Positions 15,388 through 22,284 of a stretch of DNA of 22,284 nucleotides are shown here, in pieces. The translations under genes were made by a program, and so were the position numbers. The stretch covers positions 1 to 22,284 of the forward strand of contig JBFWYO010000079.1 of assembly GCA_050186335.1 (NCBI GenBank), read 5' to 3'. The notes under the pieces were generated by a model. The model was not told the DNA's origin, made no database searches, and was given only the letters and a program-made list of their open reading frames with translations. Each line of letters begins with the position of its first letter. Position 1 is the first letter of the stretch. This DNA is from JBFWYO01 sp050186335 (GTDB lineage Bacteria > Pseudomonadota > Alphaproteobacteria > Bin65).

Positions 15388-16608
15388 TTACGGCATCGGC
15401 CGCTCTTCAACCTGCCCTGATGATTTGACGAAGCGAAACTGGCTTTTTTCGAGCGGCTTCCCATCGCGCACCCGGGCAGCAAGCCAGTCCGCCATCGTAG
15501 AGTACCAATGCGGGCCAAACTGGGCGGACGTCGCACGACCGGGTGCGTGCCGCTCGTTCTGGTAGATCACCAGGTCGACTTTGCCTGGAACATGTTTGGA
15601 TAGCTCATAGGTGTGCTTGATCGGCGACAACTCGTCGAGGTCGCCGCCCACGACCATGTAAGGGCAAGTCAGCGACGAAACCTTCTTACGCAAATCGAAG
15701 CCCTGCATGAACTTGTCGAACGCATCTTCATCCGTGTAGCCGGCCATGAACATGAATCGGTTCTTGAATGTCGGCGACGCTTCTTCGAAAATTGTGAAGA
15801 ATCCGGGCTCATGGCAAGGCAGCCCAACCGCGACGCCCGAAAGCCGATCCGCGACAGCATTGCCCATCACTGTTCCGGCGTAGGAACCAAAGCTTCGCCC
15901 GAATATACCGATGCGCTTATGATCCAAGTCTTTCCTTGAATCGATCCATTTAACGCACGCGCGGCCAGTATCGGCGAAATTGTCCGCCGTGATCTTGAGG
16001 CCGTTGATTAACGCTTCGGATTGGCCGGGCCCGTCGATCGCCAATGCGGCCATGCCTCGCTCAAGGATCTTATCGCCATACGCCCAGACCAGCTTTTCTT
16101 TGAACGTATCCATGCCCGGCAGCATGATGACGACCGGATACGGCGCCTTCGCACCGATCGGTATGTGCAGCCAACCTGGAATGGTGTGGCTGCCCATCGG
16201 AATGTCGACGCGTTCAATCTTATGATGCGCAATCGCCGCATAGGCGCTGTAACACGCGACCTTGCGCGCATTGAGATCCTTGTTGAGATCGCTCAGTTCA
16301 TCGATCGGCCATTGCGCAATGCCATAATAAATGGAGGCGATCAGATATGATTCGCGCGCCGTTACGATGTCGCCTCGAGCGGCCGATTCCTTCGCCCGGA
16401 CCTGGCGCCGCTCTGCGCCGTCCATGAAGGCGGGCGTGATCTCGTCATAACGACGAGCGGTTCGCGCAATCACGTTCCAGTCGCCGATGCCCTCGAACCC
16501 CGAGGGCGCAATGGTCACTGCCATGCGCAGCTGATCCCAGTCGAGGCCAACCGTGGATATCACCGAATCGAGCAGCCACTTCTGCGCATGAAATCTTTTC
16601 GCTCCCAT
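15388..16608 (-). CDS. Alpha/beta hydrolase with N-terminal cap (FrsA / dihydroxypseudooxynicotine hydrolase-like)
   Basis: A 406-residue hydrolase with a helical N-terminal domain of about 130 residues before the catalytic fold. The nucleophile elbow is FGRSFG with Ser239. The acid is probably Asp325 in GGDLDELSP and the base His354 in NERHAPGR; LPGMD (about 163-167) forms the oxyanion region. This architecture is that of the DUF1100/FrsA group, which includes 2,6-dihydroxypseudooxynicotine hydrolase, an enzyme that breaks a C-C bond next to a hydroxylated ring. Two ring hydroxylases in the same operon make such a cleavage attractive here, but an esterase role is also possible. AGGAG lies 8 nt before the ATG. 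Confidence 0.82.
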   Translation of the reverse strand: MGAKRFHAQKWLLDSVISTVGLDWDQLRMAVTIAPSGFEGIGDWNVIARTARRYDEITPAFMDGAERRQVRAKESAARGDIVTARESYLIASIYYGIAQWPIDELSDLNKDLNARKVACYSAYAAIAHHKIERVDIPMGSHTIPGWLHIPIGAKAPYPVVIMLPGMDTFKEKLVWAYGDKILERGMAALAIDGPGQSEALINGLKITADNFADTGRACVKWIDSRKDLDHKRIGIFGRSFGSYAGTVMGNAVADRLSGVAVGLPCHEPGFFTIFEEASPTFKNRFMFMAGYTDEDAFDKFMQGFDLRKKVSSLTCPYMVVGGDLDELSPIKHTYELSKHVPGKVDLVIYQNERHAPGRATSAQFGPHWYSTMADWLAARVRDGKPLEKSQFRFVKSSGQVEERPMP

Positions 16609-16696
16609 TTTCCGTACTCCTCTACTGACACCAAGATTGTCTCAATATTCGCAAATGCCTGCTCAGCAATGACCGAATCAGACGCCGCAGCCGGGA

Positions 16697-17284
16697 TTAA
16701 GCGGTTGCCGCCTTGGGATTTCGAACGTGCTCCTTGACCAAAATCGATATCAAGTCCGCTGCACGCAATCCACATGGCGCCAGCTTCTCGTAAAGTTTGC
16801 ACAGCGCGCGAAAATCGGCAGCTGAAAGGTCTTCGAAAAGCGCGTCATTGACACGTCGCTGTATTGGCACGATGTCGTTCAAACGCCTGACACCTTTCGC
16901 GGTCACACGTAGCAACACGCGGCGGCGATCCGTGAAATCGGGTTGCTTTTCGACAAGCCCTTTAACGACGAGCTTGTTCAGTTCGATCGTTACGAACGGT
17001 ATCGACCGTCGGACATACGCCGCCACATCGCCGACGCTGCAAGGTCTCGCCCCATGCAGGCGATAAACGACCATCAGAATCTCATACTGCACGCCGGTCA
17101 CATTGAGCAGCGCGGCAAATCCATCGCGCACAGTAACGACACAATTTCCATAGCCAACCAAGGCATGAATCATCTGTCGAAACTGGCGATCGGTGCCTTC
17201 AGAAAGAAGTGCGCGACGGCCTACAGTCAGCGGACCGGTACCCCATTTCGGAAGAAATTCTGCACCGCGACTACGCCGAGCCAT
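16697..17284 (-). CDS. MarR-family transcriptional regulator (likely controls the hydroxylase/ABC operon)
   Basis: A 195-residue winged-helix protein. The region GVQYEILMVVYRLHG begins the fold. The HTH is CSVGDVAAYVRRSIPFVTIELNKLV, and the wing is KQPDFTDRRRVLLRVTAKG, with the family Asp-Arg-Arg wing. C-terminal helices follow. It is the first gene of the minus-strand series and precedes the alpha/beta hydrolase by 88 bases, so it may share its promoter and autoregulate. AT-rich DNA with half-sites TTGT and ACAA lies just upstream. MarR proteins commonly respond to phenolic ligands, which fits an operon for aromatic uptake and hydroxylation. Confidence 0.87.
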   Translation of the reverse strand: MARRSRGAEFLPKWGTGPLTVGRRALLSEGTDRQFRQMIHALVGYGNCVVTVRDGFAALLNVTGVQYEILMVVYRLHGARPCSVGDVAAYVRRSIPFVTIELNKLVVKGLVEKQPDFTDRRRVLLRVTAKGVRRLNDIVPIQRRVNDALFEDLSAADFRALCKLYEKLAPCGLRAADLISILVKEHVRNPKAATA

Positions 17285-17740
17285 ACTGCCCTACATTCCT
17301 GCTTTTACTTTTGTAATTTAACAATTTTTAAAAACGTTTCGAAAGTCTGCGGGAAAAGTGGAGCCATTGTCAAGCGAGGGTAGAACGGCGGACTGACCGA
17401 GCCGCTATTCGGGCGTGTGCCGTACGCTTGGCCATAAATTTCGGTGGAAATTTTCTACTTGATAAGGAGTCATTTCTAGAGAAACTATTTTTTGCTCGAA
17501 AAGGGGATCAGCGAGGCCAAAGTGCCGGCCATCGAATCGAAGTCCACGTAAGCCACGGAGTTGTGGAGAAAGCGGGATTTCGATTGGGAGGCTTACCTAT
17601 CGTTATGCCATCGCAAAGCGCGCGTTTATACGCGCGTTCGCGTCCAGCATATAAAGCCGCCGAACGACCGTGGCAGCATATTGCAAAGGACCTTGTGATG
17701 GTGAGCGGGAGGAAAACTGTCTCTTTTTTGGAGTTCTACA
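17285..17740. other. Long intergenic region upstream of MarR gene and of the methyltransferase cassette
   Basis: No convincing gene is present. The first 60 bases are very AT-rich (17301-17335) and must hold the promoter of the minus-strand operon; TTGT (17311-17314) and ACAA (17321-17324) form a weak symmetrical pair that could be a MarR site. At 17619-17636 there is a GC hairpin, CGCGCGT-TTAT-ACGCGCG, without a T-run. GGAG at seven bases before 17741 is the ribosome site of the methyltransferase. A plus-strand frame of 130 codons crosses the region but looks random. Confidence 0.55.
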
Positions 17741-19072
17741 ATGCGATTTTGCCAACTGTCAGTACGTTATCTGTCACCGGCAGCATTGAAGCCTTACGGC
17801 GGCAACGCTCGCACCCATAGTCCGAAACAATTACGCCAAATTGCCGATAGCATCCGGCAATTCGGCTTCGTAAGCCCCATCCTGGTTGATCGCGGTAATG
17901 GCGTTATCGCCGGCCATGGTCGCCTCGCTGCGGCCAAGCTGCTGGGGATGGAGAAAGTCCCAACCGTCGCACTTGAGCACATGACCGACGCTGAAAAGCG
18001 AGCTTACATCCTCGCGGATAACAAGCTTGCCGAGAACGCCGGCTGGGACCCAGAAATCCTCAGAATCGAACTTCAATACCTGGCCGGATTGGATCTCGGT
18101 TTCGACCTCACGATTACGGGCTTTTCGACCCCGGAAATCGACATGGTGCTCTGTGGCGAAGCGGAGGACCGGGACGACATCTTGCCCGATTTGCCGGCAA
18201 AACCGGTGACCCAGCCGGGGGATCTGTGGCTACTAGGCGAGCATCGGCTGCTTTGTGGGGATGCGACACAGCCTGCAGCCTTTCGACGACTGATGTCGGG
18301 CAAACGCGCCCAGATGATCTTCGTCGATCCGCCATACAACGTCCGGATCGATGGTCATGCCCGGGGACTCGGCCGAACCCGCCATCGCGAGTTCGCCATG
18401 GCGAGCGGCGAAATGACTGCGGAGCAATTCCGGGATTTTCTAGGCAACGCGTTCCATCTCCTGGCCCGGCACAGCGTCTCCGGCGCGATTCACTTCGTTT
18501 GCATGGATTGGCGGCACCTCGAAGAGACCCTTACAGCCGGCAAAGAGGCGTACGCGGAGCTAAAGAACCTGATCGTCTGGAATAAGGCCAATGCCGGGAT
18601 GGGCTCGTTTTATCGCTCGAAGCACGAGCTGATCCTGGCGTTCAAGTACGGTACCGCGCCGCACATCAACAATTTCAGCTTGGGGGAGCACGGCCGCCAT
18701 CGGTCCAACGTCTGGGACTATGCCGGAGTCAGCGGGTTTCGGCAGGATCGCGCCGAAGAACTGTTGATTCATCCGACGGTCAAACCGATCGCCATGGTGG
18801 TCGATGCCATCAAAGACTGCTCGCACCGAGGGGGCATCGTTCTCGACAGCTTCCTCGGGTCCGGCACCACGCTGATAGCGGCCGAGCGGACCGGCCGGAT
18901 CGGCTACGGCATCGAATTGGACCCCATCTACGTCGACGTCGCCCTGCGACGATGGATGGACGTATCCGGCGGCACGCCGAAACTGGCCGATTCTGGGCAT
19001 AAATATTCGCGGGTGGCGGAGGATCGTGGTGTCGGCAAGCCGGTCAAAAGCCGGAGGGTGGCCCATGTCTAG
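17741..19072 (+). CDS. ParB-domain DNA methyltransferase (phage/mobile-element type)
   Basis: A 443-residue protein with an N-terminal ParB/Srx-like domain (GNARTHSPKQLRQIADSI, VIAGHGRLAAAKLLGM at about 55-70, ILADNKLAENAGWD) fused to an amino-methyltransferase. The catalytic motif IV is DPPY (196-199) and the SAM-binding motif DSFLGSGTT is near 369-377. The DPPY-before-FxGxG order marks the beta-class of N6-adenine or N4-cytosine enzymes. Family knowledge: such fusions are common in prophages and usually act without a partner nuclease. The gene has a GGAG seven bases upstream and overlaps the DUF5681 gene by 8 bases. No restriction enzyme gene is nearby, so it is probably an orphan. Confidence 0.9.
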   Translation: MRFCQLSVRYLSPAALKPYGGNARTHSPKQLRQIADSIRQFGFVSPILVDRGNGVIAGHGRLAAAKLLGMEKVPTVALEHMTDAEKRAYILADNKLAENAGWDPEILRIELQYLAGLDLGFDLTITGFSTPEIDMVLCGEAEDRDDILPDLPAKPVTQPGDLWLLGEHRLLCGDATQPAAFRRLMSGKRAQMIFVDPPYNVRIDGHARGLGRTRHREFAMASGEMTAEQFRDFLGNAFHLLARHSVSGAIHFVCMDWRHLEETLTAGKEAYAELKNLIVWNKANAGMGSFYRSKHELILAFKYGTAPHINNFSLGEHGRHRSNVWDYAGVSGFRQDRAEELLIHPTVKPIAMVVDAIKDCSHRGGIVLDSFLGSGTTLIAAERTGRIGYGIELDPIYVDVALRRWMDVSGGTPKLADSGHKYSRVAEDRGVGKPVKSRRVAHV

Positions 19073-19460
19073 GCGCCGCAACTACGCAGTGGGCCGGGGC
19101 AAACCGCCCCAGCACACCCGGTTCCGGCCGGGGCAATCTGGGAACCCTCGTGGACGTCCAAAGGGCACGCGCAATCTCGCGACCGATCTTGAAGAAGAAT
19201 TGCGCCGAAAAATTGTCATCAAGGAGGGAAACGAAACCAAGACGGTCAGCAAACAGCAGGCGCTAGTTACAAGCTTGGTCAACAATGGGATCAAGGGCGA
19301 CAGCCGAGCGCTCGGTCACTTGCTCGGCTTTGTCGCGCGTGTCATTCATCATGCCGAAGAGCGCGGCGAGGAAATCGCCCTCGATAAAAACGACCAATTG
19401 ATCATCAAGCGGTTTATGAAGCGGAACTCGAAATCCTCGCCCGGTGGTGACAATGAATGA
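19065..19460 (+). CDS. DUF5681 domain protein (phage-associated, possible small-terminase role)
   Basis: A 131-residue basic protein. The N-terminus has the DUF5681 signature KPPQHTRFRPGQSGNPRGRP, then KGTRNLATDLEEELRRKI. The C-terminal half is helical and charged. GGAGG lies seven bases before the ATG at 19065, which is preferred over the longer frame starting at 19026. The gene overlaps both neighbours by 8 bases (ATGTCTAG and ATGAATGA), so it belongs to one transcript with the methyltransferase and terminase. Its place directly before the large terminase suggests a DNA-binding or small-terminase-like function; this is inference, since the family has no established activity that I can cite. 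Confidence 0.82.
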   Translation: MSRRRNYAVGRGKPPQHTRFRPGQSGNPRGRPKGTRNLATDLEEELRRKIVIKEGNETKTVSKQQALVTSLVNNGIKGDSRALGHLLGFVARVIHHAEERGEEIALDKNDQLIIKRFMKRNSKSSPGGDNE

Positions 19461-20853
19461 GTTGTCCATTCTTTCCGCGGCTCTGCGCACCGATCTTGCC
19501 AGTTTCATCGCCAAAGCGTTCGATCAATTGAATCCCGGCACTCCGTACCAACCGAATTGGCATATCGAGGCGATCGCCCACCACCTGACTCAGTGCTTTG
19601 AACGAAAAATCACCCGGCTGGTCATTACCGTGCCGCCCCGACATCTCAAATCGATTGCCACTTCGGTGGCATTTGTCGCCTGGGCTTTGGGTCGAGATCC
19701 ATCACTGCGGTTCATCTGTGTCAGCTATGCCCAGGAGTTAGCGCTCAAGCACTCTTTGGACGCGCGCGCGGTCATGGAATCCGATTGGTATCGGCGGATA
19801 TTTCCGCGGACCCGTATCCACCCGGACCGCAATACCCAGCTTGAAGTCATGACCACTCTTCGGGGTTCTCGATTAGCTACATCGGTCGAAGGGACCCTGA
19901 CCGGACGCGGCGGCAATTTCTTGATTATCGACGATGCGCACAAGCCAGACGAGGCGTTGTCTGATCTACGGCGACAACGGGTGATCGATTGGGTCGGATC
20001 AACTCTTTATTCTCGACTCGATAACAAAGCGGAAGACGTCATCATCGTCATCCAGCAGCGGCTGCATGAAGACGATTTGGCTGGGCACTTCATTCGTCAA
20101 AATGACTGGGTGCACCTGAACCTCCCGGCGATAGCCGAGGACGAACAGTGCATTCCTATTGGATACGGCCGAGCGCAGATCCGCCACCCAGGTGATCTTC
20201 TGCATCCTGAAAGGGAACCTAAGCAGACACTGGATACGATCAGGCAATCGGTCGGCAGCTATAACTTCGCAGCCCAGTATCAGCAGCGCCCGGTTCCACA
20301 AGGCGGCGGGATCATTCAATGGCTATGGTTTCGTACATACGAGCAGCGGCCGACGCGTCAGAGCGATGATTTGATTGTTCAAAGCTGGGACACGGCTTCG
20401 AAAGCCGATGAACTGAACGACTATTCGGTCGGGCTGCTCTTCCTGATCCGCGATGGATGTTACTACTTGCTCGAGATCACTCGAAAGCGTCTCGAATATC
20501 CAGAGCTGCGCCGTTAAGTATTGGCGAATGCGATCCGGCATGAGGTCAACGCAACCCTGATCGAAGATAAAGGCTCAGGAATTCAACTGATCCAGGACTT
20601 ACGTCGAGAAGATCAAATCCGCACAATTGCAATTAGACCGGAGTTGGATAAGACCACCCGGATGAGTGTCCAGACACCGGCCATTGAGGCCGGCAAGGTC
20701 TTGCTCCCGAAAGAAGCGCCTTGGCTCGCCGATTTTCGGACCGAACTGCTGATGTTTCCCAACGGTCGGCACGATGATCAGGTCGACGCGCTATCCCAGT
20801 TTCTGGCTTGTATGAATCGGAAGCAGCGGTTTGCGGGCCCTAAGATTTCCTGA
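19453..20853 (+). pseudogene. Phage terminase large subunit interrupted by an in-frame TAA
   Basis: The full reading, about 466 codons, is a TerL packaging motor. The ATPase domain has VPPRHLKS (about 60-67) as the Walker A equivalent and NFLIIDDAHKPDEA with Walker B Asp160-Asp161. The RNase-H-like nuclease has QSWDTASK (Asp313), then LIEDKGSG and HDDQVDALSQ. A TAA at 20515-20517 stops the frame after YPELRR, and the same frame resumes at once as VLANAIRHE. Nothing else is lost, so a single base change is enough (for example from CAA, GAA or AAA). The stop falls within the nuclease domain, leaving the ATPase plus the first nuclease Asp. A TTG at 20521 has no ribosome site. No portal or capsid gene follows. 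Confidence 0.85.
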
Positions 20854-20909
20854 CTTCAATCTCCCTATCGCATCCAAACTCGAGAATTCAAAGGCTGATT
20901 GAATCCGCT

Positions 20910-21710
20910 CTAAGGCGCAATCAAGACATAAAGACCGGCGGCCGCTAGTGCAACGTCGGCGATGCGGCCAACTAACTTTCCATGCCGCGAGATTTTTTCG
21001 ATCAAGACAATCCCTGCAACGAGAGCAACCCAAAGTAGGTTCATCACGCCGCCGACGAAAAGCAAAAGCATCAACGCCCAACAACAGCCAAGGCAAAAAA
21101 TCCCGTGCGCTGCGCCCATTCGCAGAGCACCGAGGCGCCCTTCCCGCCAGTGCATGGTAATGAATTGAATTGGAGACTGGCACTTCGCGAGACATGCCTC
21201 TTTAATTTTGGACCATTGATAGATGCCGGCCACGATCAGAATGGATCCACCTAGCCATTTATCCGTCACCACCATCATCGAGGACGCGATGCGAAGTTCC
21301 TCAAAAAGTACCTGGAGCGCCACGGCGAATATGCTGAACGCGGTCCAAACCAGGAGATAACCGCTCGTGAATACCCAGACAGCCGGCAATACAGTTCCGC
21401 GTTCAGCGTTTTTGCGAACGATTGCAGCGTAGAAAAGGATCATCGGCGCAGCGCTTGGCACCATCATGCCAACCATCATAATCGCCCACATCAAAAACGT
21501 GAGCGCAAGAGTGCCGGCATTAGCGGCAGTTGGGAGCATGACCATGGGCCGCTCACCCATCATCATGCGATCCATGGCGTCGGCTTCGAACCAAAGATAG
21601 AGCCAAGCCAATGCTGCCAAAACGAGCAGACTCGCGAGCAGCAGGCCGCGGTCTCGTCGTACCGCTATCTCTATGAAGCGATCTAACTTCGCCAGATTCA
21701 CCCAGCCCAT
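20910..21710 (-). CDS. DUF2182 family membrane protein (possible metal-binding)
   Basis: A 266-residue protein with about six membrane segments. The family core is visible: MWAIMMVGMMVPSAAPMILF (74-93), WVFTSGYLLVWTAFS, YQWSKIKEACLAKCQSP (164-180) and HGIFCLGCCWALMLL (202-216). The Cys and Met clusters (CLAKC, CLGCC, many Met) suggest metal contact, which fits the general view of DUF2182, but no activity is established. The start at 21710 overlaps the DUF1326 gene by 13 bases, so the pair is translationally coupled. The two families are frequent neighbours. No terminator was seen after its stop. Confidence 0.86.
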   Translation of the reverse strand: MGWVNLAKLDRFIEIAVRRDRGLLLASLLVLAALAWLYLWFEADAMDRMMMGERPMVMLPTAANAGTLALTFLMWAIMMVGMMVPSAAPMILFYAAIVRKNAERGTVLPAVWVFTSGYLLVWTAFSIFAVALQVLFEELRIASSMMVVTDKWLGGSILIVAGIYQWSKIKEACLAKCQSPIQFITMHWREGRLGALRMGAAHGIFCLGCCWALMLLLFVGGVMNLLWVALVAGIVLIEKISRHGKLVGRIADVALAAAGLYVLIAP

Positions 21711-22284
21711 GCGAACGGCGCGAAATGTCCGTTGCGGGTTCCAGACGTGTCGTCCCAGTTAATTCCGAACGCATGGAACTTGCTGCGTGTGGCCTTGGCC
21801 AAAGCCAGCTTCGCGTTGACCGGATGGCAGGTGTTATCGAGGTAAATGGGCTCGCCCGGTCGTGCCAGTCCAGGGATCCCCTCGACCGCCTGGTCGATCA
21901 GATCGCCAGCCGTCACGGCATAATTCAAGCCATCTCTGCTGAATTTAATCGGTCGCCTTTCGATACCGGCCAAGCGCGTGACCAACGGCGCCAACGCCGC
22001 CATCGGGCCTCCTGCGACACCTGTGGCGATCGCGCCGATCGCCTCGACCTGTTGCTCGGATGCGCGTTCGTCAACAATCAGGCCGACTGTGATATCGCCC
22101 TCTGCCATGGCCTTCGGTGAATGCATGAGCACGATGAAGGAAAGATCGTCGAGTTTGACACCGTCCTTCTCACCCTTCTCAATTTTCATCGTGATCGCGG
22201 CCTTGCAATCTCCCTCGGTCGGCCGCGCGGTCAGGTTCGAGCCGATGCAAGGACAAAGATAAGTGCAATTGCATGTCTCGAAAT
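21698..22284 (-). CDS. DUF1326 domain protein, 5' end beyond the window
   Basis: The frame is open to the right edge, giving 194 residues with the true start missing. Upstream of the first in-frame ATG (22189) the frame reads FETCNCTYLCPCIGSNLTAR and then PTEGDCKAAITM, which is the DUF1326 N-terminus with its CNC-CPC cysteine cluster, so the ATG at 22189 is internal and not the start. Further marks are FIVLMHSPKAMAEGDITVGL and VDERASEQQVEAI. The Cys cluster suggests metal binding, possibly copper, but this is inference. It overlaps the following DUF2182 gene by 13 bases and forms a two-gene unit with it. Confidence 0.87.
   Translation of the reverse strand, partial: FETCNCTYLCPCIGSNLTARPTEGDCKAAITMKIEKGEKDGVKLDDLSFIVLMHSPKAMAEGDITVGLIVDERASEQQVEAIGAIATGVAGGPMAALAPLVTRLAGIERRPIKFSRDGLNYAVTAGDLIDQAVEGIPGLARPGEPIYLDNTCHPVNAKLALAKATRSKFHAFGINWDDTSGTRNGHFAPFAWAG

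Noticed and set aside
17619..17636. CGCGCGT-TTAT-ACGCGCG hairpin as a terminator
   Set aside because: The arms are only seven base pairs of simple GC alternation and no T-run follows, so I noted it only as part of the intergenic region.
17428..17820. Plus-strand open frame of 130 codons before the methyltransferase
   Set aside because: No recognisable family, no good ribosome site, and it overlaps the 5' end of the methyltransferase gene by 80 bases; it looks random.
20521..20853. Second terminase piece as an independent gene
   Set aside because: It is in the same frame as the upstream part, begins right after the TAA, lacks a ribosome site, and encodes only the rest of the nuclease domain.
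20855..20903. TTCAATC/GATTGAA inverted pair between the terminase remnant and the DUF2182 gene
   Set aside because: Seven-base arms separated by 35 bases can occur by chance; no T-run or attachment-site core is evident.

Overview
The window looks like a piece of a GC-rich alphaproteobacterial chromosome. I infer this from gene content rather than from a marker gene: a TRAP transporter, a complete branched-chain-type ABC transporter, MarR-controlled aromatic oxygenase genes, and a ParB-methyltransferase/DUF5681/terminase cassette of a kind common in Rhizobiales and Rhodospirillales. No rRNA, tRNA or CRISPR array was seen.

Region 1 (about 1-4183) is catabolic. It runs from the 3' end of a TRAP permease through an FAD aromatic monooxygenase and a small alpha/beta hydrolase, all on the plus strand and tightly packed. 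A convergent MarR regulator follows, divergent from a luciferase-like flavin monooxygenase. A perfect 14-bp palindrome lies in the divergent promoter and is the likely operator.

Region 2 (about 4184-7216) begins with the 3' remnant of an IS3-family element and a shortened DUF1330 gene. It continues into a two-gene set: a two-domain protein (glycosyltransferase-like plus SAM methyltransferase) overlapping a DegT/StrS-type PLP sugar aminotransferase. These look like part of a glycan or glycoconjugate locus. A gene-free, AT-richer gap (7217-7631) holds five copies of an (A)ACAGGGA motif, three of them spaced by exactly 21 bp.

Region 3 (7632-17284, minus strand) is the centre of interest. It is one probable transcription unit: MarR regulator, C-C-hydrolase-like alpha/beta hydrolase, HpaB-type flavin hydroxylase, LivK-H-M-G-F-like ABC transporter, then a second HpaB-type hydroxylase. 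I read it as an uptake, ring hydroxylation and C-C or ester cleavage module for an unidentified aromatic or heteroaromatic compound. By eye alignment, both hydroxylases swap the Tyr and His expected at the phenol-binding site of classical HpaB. A strong hairpin follows livK. No flavin reductase is present in the window.

Region 4 (about 17285-20853, plus strand) is a phage-type cassette: a ParB-domain DNA methyltransferase, a DUF5681 protein and a large terminase, each overlapping the next by 8 bp. The terminase is cut by an in-frame TAA inside its nuclease domain and no structural phage genes follow, so this is a decayed remnant. Region 5 (20910-22284, minus strand) is a DUF1326-DUF2182 pair, with the DUF1326 gene running off the window end.
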